15,377 nucleotides of DNA, from contig JAGXAV010000011.1 in NCBI GenBank assembly GCA_018971455.1, positions 1-15,377 on the forward strand. The letters are read 5' to 3'. A program made the position numbers and the translations under genes. The notes under the pieces are model-generated. The model was not told where the DNA came from. It saw nothing but the letters and a program-made list of their open reading frames with translations, and ran no database searches. This document shows positions 7,024-14,167 of the stretch, piece after piece; position 1 is the first letter of the stretch, and each line of letters begins with the position of its first letter. The DNA comes from Rhodospirillales bacterium (GTDB lineage Bacteria; Pseudomonadota; Alphaproteobacteria; Acetobacterales; Acetobacteraceae).

Positions 7024-9645
7024 ATGGAAAAGTCCCGCCCGGAGGACTCCCGCCCGGACCCCGACGCGCTGCTCGCCAGCCTGCGCCAAACCGGACGCGG
7101 CCATCTGAAGATCTTTCTGGGGGCAGCACCAGGCGTGGGCAAAACCTGGGAGATGCTCGCCGCCGCGCATGACCAACTCCGCAAGGGCGTGGATGTGGTG
7201 GCTGGGCTGATCGAGACCCATGGCCGCGCGGGCACGGCGGAGAAACTCGGCGAGGTGGAATTGCTGCCCCGGCTCGCCGTTCCGTATCGGGGACAGGTGC
7301 TGGTGGAATTCGACCTCGACGCGGCCCTGGCCCGCCACCCCCAATTGCTGCTTGTGGACGAATTGGCCCATACCAACGCCCCCGGCCTGCGCCACGCCAA
7401 GCGCTGGCAGGATGTGCAGGAGCTTCTGGAGGCGGGGATCAATGTCTGGACCACGGTCAACGTCCAGCATCTGGAGAGCCTGAACGATCAAGTGGCGCGC
7501 ATTACCGGCGTGCGCGTGACCGAGACCGTCCCCGACACCGTGCTCGACCTCGCGGACGAGATCGAGTTGATCGACCTACCCCCCGGCGAGCTGCGTACCC
7601 GCTTGCAGGAAGGGCATATCTACCGCCCGGATGTCGCCCGCCGCGCGCTGGAAGGCTTCTTCCGCGAGGGCAATCTCGACGCGCTGCGCGAGATCGCACT
7701 ACGCCGCGCCGCTCAGCGTATCGACAAGGACGTGGTCAGCTACATGCGTCTCTCCGCCATCCAAGGCCCCTGGCCGGTGGCCGAGCGCGTGCTGGCCTTG
7801 GTGGGGCCGGATGAATCGGCGCAGAACGTGGTGCGTCATGCAGCAAGGCTGGCAGATGCTCTGCGTGCCCCGCTGGTGGCCTTTACTGTCGAGCGCGGGG
7901 AGGACAGCTCCCAAGTGCAGGCGGCGCTGGATCTGGCCGTGCAACTCGGGGGTACGGTCGTCACGGTCAACGCGCGAGACTTAGCACGGGCGGTATTGGA
8001 CTACGCTGCCGCCACCAACGTCACTCATATCGTCATGGGCCGCGTAGCGGCGCGTTGGCGGCTCAGGCGGCGCCTCACCGAAGCGCTGGGCCGCCAAGCG
8101 ACAGCCTTCACCCTCCATCTGGTGCCTTTGCCTGCTGCCCCTCCACCGCGCCCTCCCGCCCCGGTGCGCCACGGAACATTGGAGCCTTATCTGCTCGCCA
8201 GCGTGTTGCTCGGCGTGGTCACGCTTATCGGCTATTTGGGTAAAGACTACATCCCGCAAGAAGCGATGGGGCTGATCTTCACGGGCCTTATCGCCGCAAT
8301 GGCCAGCCGCTCGGGCCGCAATGCCGGGCTGTTCACCGCAGCCTTTGGCTTCCTGCTATGGAATTTCTTCTTCCTACCGCCGCTCTACACCCTCTCTGTC
8401 TCTGATCCGCAGGATGTGGTGGCCTTACTGGTCTTCCTGCTGGTCGGCCTACTCACCGGCCAGCTAGCAGGGCGGGTGCGCCTGGAAGCCGCCGCCGCCG
8501 CCGCACGAGTGGAAGCGCTGCGGCGCATCTCCACCTTCAGCCAGCGCCTTTCCCGTGCTACCACGCTGTCCGATGTCCTTCGCGGTGCGGCGGAGGAGGC
8601 TGCGGCGATTACCGGTGCGGGCATCGTGCTGATGCAGGGCACGAGCGGCCTGGAGCCCGAGGCATGCGTGCCGGAAACAACAAGGCTGGACGAAGCAGCT
8701 GCAGCGGCGGCCGAGTGGTGCGCCGTGCATGATTTGGAAACCGGCATCGGCACCTCTACCCTACCATCTGTGCCGTGGCGCTTCCTGCCCCTGCATGCTA
8801 ACGGCCAAGTGGCTGGCGTGCTGGGGGCACACCCCCGGGGCGTGTCATCACCGCTGGCGCAAACTCTGGCCACGCTGGCGGGGCAAACCTCCATGGCCAT
8901 CGAGCGCGCCCAAATGACGATGCAGACCGCCCGCGCCCAAGCCCAGGAGGACAGCCAGAAGCTCCGCAGCGCCCTGCTCTCTTCGCTGAGCCACGATCTG
9001 CGCACGCCCCTCACCGCCATACGCGGCGCCGCCGAGACGCTGGAGCAATCCGGCGAGGCCCTGCCACCCGCCACCCGCGCCGATCTACTCGCCAGCATCA
9101 GCCAAAACACGGCGCGGATGGCGAAGTTCCTCTCCAACATCATGGACATGGCTCGGGTGGAGGCGGGCGGCGTGACCGTGCGGCACGAGCGCCTGCGCCT
9201 GGCCGATTTGGTAGAGGCGGCGATTTCTCGCGTGCCGGGGGCAGAGTATACGGGGGTGAACATCACGCCAGATGCCAGCCATGTATTGGCCGACCCGGTG
9301 CTGCTGGAGCAGGTGGTGGTGAACATCCTCGAAAACGCCGTGAAATACTCCCCGCCCGGCAGCCGCATCGCCGTGACAGCCGCACGTCAGGCGAATAAGG
9401 TCCGCCTCGCAGTGGCCGATGAAGGCGTGGGCATCCCCGCCAACGAACTGGAGGCGGTTTTCGACAGCTTCTTCCGCGCCACGAGGGGCGACCGCGTAGC
9501 CATCGGAACCGGGCTGGGCCTCGCCATCGCCAAGGCCTTCACCGAGGCGATGAACGGGCGGATCTCGGCGCAAAGCCCGCGGCTCGACCTGCCAGCCGAT
9601 GGCCTTCCTGGCACCATCATCGCCGTGGAACTTCCCGCCGCATGA
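7024..9645 (+). CDS. kdpD: KdpD, K+-responsive membrane sensor histidine kinase
   Basis: KdpD senses K+ limitation and turgor and phosphorylates KdpE. The 873-residue protein shows the full KdpD order. The N-terminal KdpD domain has a Walker A motif GAAPGVGKT (33-41), a Walker B-like LLLVDELAHTNAPG (108-121) and the NVQHLESLND signature (146-155). A universal-stress-protein-like domain lies at about 254-368. Four membrane segments at about 388-482 include the typical WNFFFLPP. A GAF-like region follows at about 500-625, then the HisKA domain with the phospho-accepting His657 in LSHDLRTPL. The ATPase domain has its N box (NILENAVKYSP, 767-777), G1 (DEGVGIP) and G2 (GTGLGLAI). The gene ends in a four-base overlap with kdpE. 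Unlike in E. coli, the gap between kdpC and kdpD is only six bases, so the sensor is clearly in the pump operon. Confidence 0.98.
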   Translation: MEKSRPEDSRPDPDALLASLRQTGRGHLKIFLGAAPGVGKTWEMLAAAHDQLRKGVDVVAGLIETHGRAGTAEKLGEVELLPRLAVPYRGQVLVEFDLDAALARHPQLLLVDELAHTNAPGLRHAKRWQDVQELLEAGINVWTTVNVQHLESLNDQVARITGVRVTETVPDTVLDLADEIELIDLPPGELRTRLQEGHIYRPDVARRALEGFFREGNLDALREIALRRAAQRIDKDVVSYMRLSAIQGPWPVAERVLALVGPDESAQNVVRHAARLADALRAPLVAFTVERGEDSSQVQAALDLAVQLGGTVVTVNARDLARAVLDYAAATNVTHIVMGRVAARWRLRRRLTEALGRQATAFTLHLVPLPAAPPPRPPAPVRHGTLEPYLLASVLLGVVTLIGYLGKDYIPQEAMGLIFTGLIAAMASRSGRNAGLFTAAFGFLLWNFFFLPPLYTLSVSDPQDVVALLVFLLVGLLTGQLAGRVRLEAAAAAARVEALRRISTFSQRLSRATTLSDVLRGAAEEAAAITGAGIVLMQGTSGLEPEACVPETTRLDEAAAAAAEWCAVHDLETGIGTSTLPSVPWRFLPLHANGQVAGVLGAHPRGVSSPLAQTLATLAGQTSMAIERAQMTMQTARAQAQEDSQKLRSALLSSLSHDLRTPLTAIRGAAETLEQSGEALPPATRADLLASISQNTARMAKFLSNIMDMARVEAGGVTVRHERLRLADLVEAAISRVPGAEYTGVNITPDASHVLADPVLLEQVVVNILENAVKYSPPGSRIAVTAARQANKVRLAVADEGVGIPANELEAVFDSFFRATRGDRVAIGTGLGLAIAKAFTEAMNGRISAQSPRLDLPADGLPGTIIAVELPAA

Positions 9646-10319
9646 ACATCGTCTCGGGCCGTATTCTGGTGGTGGATGACGAGCCGCAGATCCACCGCTT
9701 CCTGAGCCCAGCGCTCACCGCTGCCGGGTTCGAGCCACTACGTGCCGAACGCGGCGAGGTGGCTTTGCGCGTGGTGGCCGCCAACGCGCCGGACCTCGTA
9801 TTGCTGGACCTCGGTCTGCCGGACATGGACGGCCAGGAAGTGCTTCGCCGCTTGCGCGAATTCTCTTCCGTGCCGGTCATCATCCTCTCCGCTCGCGACC
9901 GCGAGGCCGAGAAGATCACCGCCCTCGATTCCGGGGCCGATGACTACGTGGAAAAGCCGTTTGGCCTGGGCGAGTTGATGGCGCGCATCCGCACGTCGTT
10001 GCGCCATAAGGGCCAACAGGAACCACCCGGCCCGGAGTTGGTCCTCGAAAATTTGGTCATCGGCCCACAAGGCGCCGCGCTTAACGGTGAGAAGCTGGTC
10101 CTTACCAAACGCGAACACGCGCTACTTCTGTTACTGGCGCGCAATCCCGGCAGGGTGCTCACGCACCGGCAGATCCTCACCGCCATTTGGGGGCCAGCAC
10201 ATACCGAGGATCTGGCTTACTTGCGCGTATATATCGGCCAGCTACGCAAGAAGTTGGGACCGGAGTTCTCGGCCAAGCTGAAAACCGAACCCGGCGTGGG
10301 CTACAGGCTGGAGGATTGA
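9642..10319 (+). CDS. kdpE: KdpE, OmpR-family response regulator of the kdp operon
   Basis: KdpE is the DNA-binding partner of KdpD and activates kdp transcription when K+ is scarce. The 225-residue protein has a receiver domain with the acidic pair Asp12/Asp13, phospho-accepting Asp56 in LVLLDLGLP, Ser83 and Lys105 in VEKPF. A winged-helix output domain follows at about 130-225, with LTKREHALLLLLARNPGRV and the terminal GVGYRLED typical of OmpR-type regulators. It starts inside the kdpD stop codon (ATGA overlap), so it is translationally coupled. The likely target is the direct repeat at 2424-2440. No obvious terminator follows the gene. Confidence 0.98.
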   Translation: MNIVSGRILVVDDEPQIHRFLSPALTAAGFEPLRAERGEVALRVVAANAPDLVLLDLGLPDMDGQEVLRRLREFSSVPVIILSARDREAEKITALDSGADDYVEKPFGLGELMARIRTSLRHKGQQEPPGPELVLENLVIGPQGAALNGEKLVLTKREHALLLLLARNPGRVLTHRQILTAIWGPAHTEDLAYLRVYIGQLRKKLGPEFSAKLKTEPGVGYRLED

Positions 10320-11306
10320 CGCTCTGAGTGAATATGCCGATATCGTGCCGAGAGAGCAACGTCAGCAGGAGTGGCTGATGTGCCGTGTCGACGCGCAGGA
10401 TAAAATGGGCTGAGAGAAGGACGGCGCCGACATCCACCACATAATGGCTATGATACCCAATCGGCTGTCAACCTTGGCCGCCATCGGCAAGCGCGCGGGT
10501 CTTTGCACAAAAATTATAGTTCGTACCCTTGCCGACACCGACCAAATGACCATGCCTGCGCTCCCCGGCCGTTTCGAGTAATTTTACATTCGAATGGCGC
10601 GTCGCGTTCCGCACCTCAGACACAGCCCTACACCCGTTCGAGTTCGGCATCTGGGACGGCGTACACACCTCCGCCTCCGCGATCCCTGCCCTGCCTGGTC
10701 TGGCTCGGCTTTGCCATCTTGTGGCGTTGCCTTGATGGGCGCGCGGAAGCTCAGGGACACCATAGGCCTATCGCTCGACTGCCCCGATATCGGAGGGGCC
10801 AGGCCGCCTGCCCTGCAGTGCCGCGTCTCCCGACGCTGCTGGAGGTTAGCGCCCCCGCGCTGCAGCCCGCCTGACCTTGTCAGGGCATCGTTTGGTCGAG
10901 CTATCCCTTGAGCCGGTGCCGGCCGTCAGGGGGGTCGGAGTGGTCCCGTTAGGGGTGAGAACCCGGCCGTCGTCTCGCGCGTCGTCACGGCACGCCGCTG
11001 CCCTTGGTTCCACCAGATCAGCCGCCGCGCGCCGGAGTGGCCGGAGCCGCGCACGCGCCGCAGGAGGCATTCCCCGCTGAGCCCCGGGGTGAGGATCGCG
11101 TGATGGGTGCCGGCGGCGCTCGTGCTGCCATCCCCGCCGGAGCGACCCAATTCTCCCGGCACGGGCCTCGTGGCCCGTGCATGCGGCGTGACGGAGCTTG
11201 GTTGCGCGCGACAGAAAACTGATCCCCGCGGCCGCGCAGCCTGCGCTTTTCGCCACCGCTGGGTGTCGGCCTTGGTTGCGCGTCAATGGCGGTGTGTGGT
11301 CGAGGG
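10320..11306. other. Long stretch without a recognisable gene
   Basis: About one kilobase downstream of kdpE carries no frame that I can assign. The frames here are short, rich in Arg, Ser, Cys and Trp, and lack ribosome binding sites. On the minus strand, frames around 10360-10660 look mildly protein-like (for example AGERRHGHLVGVGKGTNYNF) but are interrupted by stop codons, so decayed coding sequence is possible. The stretch contains a strong hairpin at 11159-11180. Confidence 0.5.
11159..11180. repeat. 9-bp GC-rich perfect hairpin with tetraloop
   Basis: GCACGGGCC (11159-11167) and GGCCCGTGC (11172-11180) are exact reverse complements around the loop TCGT. No T-run follows on either strand (next bases ATGCGG on plus), so a classical Rho-independent terminator is unlikely. 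It lies in the gene-free stretch ahead of the recombinase cassette and could be a structured RNA element, a protein site or an element end. Confidence 0.6.
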
Positions 11307-11600
11307 CTAGAAATTTGCGGCTCGCCGCCCTGTGACGAGCTCTTTCCGTTGCCTCAACCCTACGGACCTCCTTGGCACGGGCTCCATGACAACCCTCCCA
11401 TCAACCACCGCGAGGCCCGCTCGGTGCAGCAGGATTCTGGCGCGGCCGACGGCCAGCCGCCGCTGGTTGCGTGTCAAGGCGAGCAGGCCGCGTCGACTCG
11501 AGGAGCAGTCGGTCAGTTGGTCGTGGGCTTGGCGGACGTTTTCATATGCGCGGCAACCAAGAGCGCCTCCTTGGCACGGGTCATTTGGAGACCCGGCCAT
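11307..11600 (-). CDS. Possible divergent 97-residue ORF
   Basis: A minus-strand ATG at 11600-11598 opens 97 codons. Its middle looks protein-like and helical (for example LLALTRNQRRLAVGRARILL, then GLAVVDGRVV), while the overlapping plus-strand frame is Ser-, Arg- and Trp-rich and looks like a shadow. The start shares a CATG with the plus-strand 86-residue gene, so the two would be head to head. A purine-rich AGGTGAGG lies about 12 bases upstream, rather far for a ribosome binding site. I recognise no family. It may be a real small gene of the mobile cassette or an accident of high GC. Confidence 0.3.
   Translation of the reverse strand: MAGSPNDPCQGGALGCRAYENVRQAHDQLTDCSSSRRGLLALTRNQRRLAVGRARILLHRAGLAVVDGRVVMEPVPRRSVGLRQRKELVTGRRAANF
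11367..11580. repeat. 15-bp perfect direct repeat, 199 bp apart
   Basis: CCTCCTTGGCACGGG occurs at 11367-11381 and again at 11566-11580. The second copy ends 18 bases before the ATG of the 86-residue gene. Its last eight bases (GGCACGGG) also occur at 11158-11165 in the hairpin region. The copies could be binding sites for a cassette protein or scars of duplication. Confidence 0.55.
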
Positions 11601-11859
11601 GACCCGCTGCCTCACCTCTCGTCGCAAGACGCCCCGCCCTGAGCGCCGCACACAGATCCCGCCGCCCACCGTCGCTGCTGCCGATCGCCCCGGCGCACCG
11701 GCCGATCACCACGGCGCCGGCTCCGTCGCTGCTGGCTCCCCTCTCACCGCTCTGGTGCGCGCGCTGGCGCGCCAGGCCGCCCGCGAACAGTGGCGGCTGC
11801 AGGTGGTCGTGGCCGACGACTCCACGGCCGCCTCCCCGCATGGCACCGACGATGTGTAA
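11599..11859 (+). CDS. 86-residue protein of unknown function at the head of the recombinase cassette
   Basis: The ATG at 11599 follows GGAG by eight bases, which supports this start over the longer open frame upstream. The protein has a basic, Pro-rich N-terminus (about residues 1-40) and a predicted helical part around PLTALVRALARQAAREQWRL (about 48-67). I do not recognise a named family, and no catalytic motif is visible. Its stop codon overlaps the start region of the helix-turn-helix gene, so the two are probably co-translated. By position it may be an accessory or regulatory protein for the recombinases; that is inference from context. Confidence 0.6.
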   Translation: MTRCLTSRRKTPRPERRTQIPPPTVAAADRPGAPADHHGAGSVAAGSPLTALVRALARQAAREQWRLQVVVADDSTAASPHGTDDV

Positions 11860-12187
11860 CCCCGGCCACAATCCCGCGGCGGCCGCGGAGGCGGTGCCGC
11901 CACCGGCACTGCCGGCGCCATCCATGGCGGGCGCCCCTCTCCTCCCGCAATTGCTGCCGCTCACGCAGGCGGCCGAGATCTTCGGCCGCCATCCCCGCAC
12001 CCTGCGTCGCTGGCATGCGCGCGGGCGGCTGCGCGCCGTGAAGGTCGGCCGAGGGTGGTTCTACGTGGTTGCCGACATCCAGGCGCTCATCGCCGGCCGG
12101 CTTGTCGAGCATGCCCTGCAGCTGGCGCTGGGTGAGGTGGCGGTGCGTGTCGAGCCACCATCGGTCGATAATAAACTGTGCCTATAA
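11840..12187 (+). CDS. Helix-turn-helix DNA-binding protein, excisionase-like
   Basis: This frame of 115 residues carries a MerR/excisionase-type winged helix-turn-helix at about residues 39-84. The first helix is LTQAAEIFGR, the recognition helix is HPRTLRRWHARGRL, and a wing KVGRGWFYVV follows with a last helix DIQALI. The first 35 residues are Ala/Pro-rich and probably disordered. The start could also be the ATG at 11852, which overlaps the stop of the 86-residue gene; neither start has a clear ribosome binding site. Small proteins of this kind act as recombination directionality factors or as repressors beside tyrosine recombinases. Its stop codon is directly followed by a palindrome that it may bind. 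Confidence 0.75.
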   Translation: MAPTMCNPGHNPAAAAEAVPPPALPAPSMAGAPLLPQLLPLTQAAEIFGRHPRTLRRWHARGRLRAVKVGRGWFYVVADIQALIAGRLVEHALQLALGEVAVRVEPPSVDNKLCL

Positions 12188-12225
12188 CTAACTGTATTGC
12201 TTGGGCATGTGCGTCCAATAGTTAG
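12188..12225. promoter_or_regulatory. Imperfect palindrome between the HTH and recombinase genes
   Basis: CTAACTGTATTG (12188-12199) faces CAATAGTTAG (12216-12225). The arms match over ten positions with a two-base insertion in the left arm, and 16 bases lie between them. A second weaker pair, CCAATC (12232-12237) and GATTGG (12250-12255), follows. The local sequence is AT-richer than its surroundings. It could be the operator of the helix-turn-helix protein or a core site for the recombinases. Confidence 0.45.
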
Positions 12226-12259
12226 TACATACCAATCTAATTTGCCTGGGATTGGAGTA

Positions 12260-12288
12260 GACTGTCCTACCGAATGTCAACGACTGTC
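12260..12288 (+). repeat. Short direct repeat GACTGTC, 22-bp spacing
   Basis: GACTGTC occurs at 12260-12266 and 12282-12288, two helical turns apart, just before the ribosome binding site (GGAG, 12292-12295) of the large recombinase gene. The phasing suits two protein molecules on one DNA face. Seven-base repeats can arise by chance, so the assignment is tentative. Confidence 0.3.
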
Positions 12289-12301
12289 ACTGGAGACAAA
12301 T

Positions 12302-14167
12302 ATGCTTGATTTTCATGCCGCCACACCAGCCGAAGAGGTCCAGGACTCCACCCCGCCCCTGACAATCGCCACGGCCCTCAGACTGGTCGCCGGCTGGCAG
12401 GACCTGTCGGCGGAGCGCCGCCGCGATCTGAGCTCGGCCCTGCGCACCGCCGCACGGGTCGCCGGCCTGCCGCCCGACAATGTCGTGCTGACACCGGCCT
12501 TCCTGCGCGAGCGTCTGATCGGCCAACCCATCACCGGCTTTGGCGTCTCCACCAGTCGCTGGCGCAACATCCTCAGTGGCCTCCGCTTCGTGTTGCGCCG
12601 CTGCGACGTCATCGATGCCGATGACATCGAGCGAGCCCCGGCCTGGGCCGCTCTGCTCGGCCGCCTCGCGGCGCTCGAACGTGCCGGGTTGGCGAAGCTG
12701 GCGGAGTACTGCTCGGCCCGGGGGATCGCGCCCGAGGCGGTCGAGCTGGCGACCTTCCAGGCCTTCGCGGGATATCTCGAGGCGCGCACCCTCACCAGCC
12801 GGCCGCGAAAGTTTGTGGGAGAGGTGCGTTCGCGATGGAATCGCTGCCACCGCCGCCTGGGCGACTGGCCCGGCCAGGAGATCGCGCCGATCGCCAACCC
12901 CAAGGATTACACGCTGCCCGAGACCGCCTTTCCGGCGGAATTTGTGCGCGACCTCGACAGCTTCGCCGCCCGCCTCGCCGCCTCGGTGCTGGACAATTTG
13001 TTCGATGACCCGCCCGATCACGAGGACGATGCCGGAGAGGATGGTGACGGTGACGGCGGAGAGGACGGTGCGCTTACGCCGTTGATGAAGCCGCTGAAAG
13101 CCTCGTCAATCCGGACCCGCCGCGACCACATCCGCTGGGCGGCCAGCGCACTGGTGGCGTCCGGCTACCCGATCGCACAGATCACCTCGCTGGCCACCCT
13201 CGTCACGCCGCTCGACAACGCCAAGACGATCATCCGTTATCTCTACCGGCGCGCCGGCGACAAGCCTTCGGCGGCCGGGATGCACGTCGCCGAGGCGCTG
13301 CGCATCATCGCCAGGCACCACGCGCACCTGCCGGCGAAGGCCGTCGAGCAGATCAAGCGGTGGGCCAAGCCGGTTAAGCTGAGCTACCCCGGCATGACCG
13401 AGAACAACCACCGCGCCATCGAGGCGGTGCTCGCCCCCGAGCGTGAGGCGGCGCTGCTGGAGCTGCCCGACGCCTTGAAGGCGGTCGCCCGCCGCATGCG
13501 CCCGACCGACCCCAAACAGGCCGCCGGAATCTTCATGCGCGGCCTCGCCATCCAGTTCCTGACCGGCATTCCGCTCCGCCTGGCAAACCTCATCGGGCTA
13601 CGCCTCGACCAGCACCTCCAGCGCCCCGATCCCAAGCACACCCGCAACTCGCACGTCCGCATTCCCCCCGAAGAAGCTAAAACGCCGCGCGAGATCGTCA
13701 TGCCCGTCACGCGGGAGATCAACGATGCGCTGGCGGAGTGGGTCGCCGATTTCCGGCCGGCGGTGGCCGGCCAGGGGTGCCTCTACCTGTTTCCGGGGCA
13801 CGATACCGGGAACCGACCGGTCACCCCGCAGGCGATGCGGGCCGCCATCAAGGACACCACCGCCCACCATCTCGGCGTGGCGCTGAGCCCGCATCAATTT
13901 CGGCATCTGGCCGCCCAACGCCTGCTGGCGGCGCATCCCGGCTGCTGGGAGGCGGTGCGCCAGCTGCTCGCCCACGCCTCCACCGAGACCGCGCGCCGCC
14001 ATTACGCCCAGGAGGACACCGACGCCGCCTGCGAGATGCTCGATGAGATCAACCGCACCCACCGCAAGCGGCCGAGCCACTCCAAGAAGGCGACCGGCAC
14101 GGCCATCGGCCGCCGCGCCGCGCGCAGCAAGCCGGCGGCGGTCAAGGGGCCCTTCCATGGCCGCTGA
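12302..14167 (+). CDS. Large tyrosine recombinase/integrase (621 aa)
   Basis: Tyrosine recombinases cut and rejoin DNA at specific sites through a 3'-phosphotyrosine link. The C-terminal catalytic domain (about residues 400-585) has all the expected residues: Arg426 in IPLRLANLIGL, Lys460 in the beta-hairpin, His531 and Arg534 in SPHQFRHLAA, His558 in LLAHAS and Tyr568 in RRHYAQ. A SAM-like core-binding domain probably lies at about 265-345 (KASSIRTRRDHIRW). Before it is an extra N-terminal region of about 230 residues and a very acidic linker at about 235-256. The C-terminal tail (587-621) is strongly basic. ATG 12302 was chosen because GGAG precedes it by six bases; a longer frame from 12197 would read through the palindrome. 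The stop overlaps the next recombinase gene by 11 bases. The protein is about 1.5 times the length of a typical phage integrase and close to the 630 residues of Tn554 TnpB. Confidence 0.88.
   Translation: MLDFHAATPAEEVQDSTPPLTIATALRLVAGWQDLSAERRRDLSSALRTAARVAGLPPDNVVLTPAFLRERLIGQPITGFGVSTSRWRNILSGLRFVLRRCDVIDADDIERAPAWAALLGRLAALERAGLAKLAEYCSARGIAPEAVELATFQAFAGYLEARTLTSRPRKFVGEVRSRWNRCHRRLGDWPGQEIAPIANPKDYTLPETAFPAEFVRDLDSFAARLAASVLDNLFDDPPDHEDDAGEDGDGDGGEDGALTPLMKPLKASSIRTRRDHIRWAASALVASGYPIAQITSLATLVTPLDNAKTIIRYLYRRAGDKPSAAGMHVAEALRIIARHHAHLPAKAVEQIKRWAKPVKLSYPGMTENNHRAIEAVLAPEREAALLELPDALKAVARRMRPTDPKQAAGIFMRGLAIQFLTGIPLRLANLIGLRLDQHLQRPDPKHTRNSHVRIPPEEAKTPREIVMPVTREINDALAEWVADFRPAVAGQGCLYLFPGHDTGNRPVTPQAMRAAIKDTTAHHLGVALSPHQFRHLAAQRLLAAHPGCWEAVRQLLAHASTETARRHYAQEDTDAACEMLDEINRTHRKRPSHSKKATGTAIGRRAARSKPAAVKGPFHGR

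Noticed and set aside
8385..9368. 327-codon minus-strand frame inside kdpD
   Set aside because: It is Ser/Arg/Ala-rich and antisense to the conserved kinase domain; a GC-driven shadow.
12197..12301. N-terminal extension of the large recombinase from a TTG at 12197
   Set aside because: It would read through a palindrome and repeats, and the ATG at 12302 has a proper ribosome binding site.
14043..14156. N-terminal extension of the second recombinase
   Set aside because: It lies wholly inside the first recombinase gene and is Arg/Ala/Pro-rich; the ATG at 14157 has AAGGGG at the right distance.
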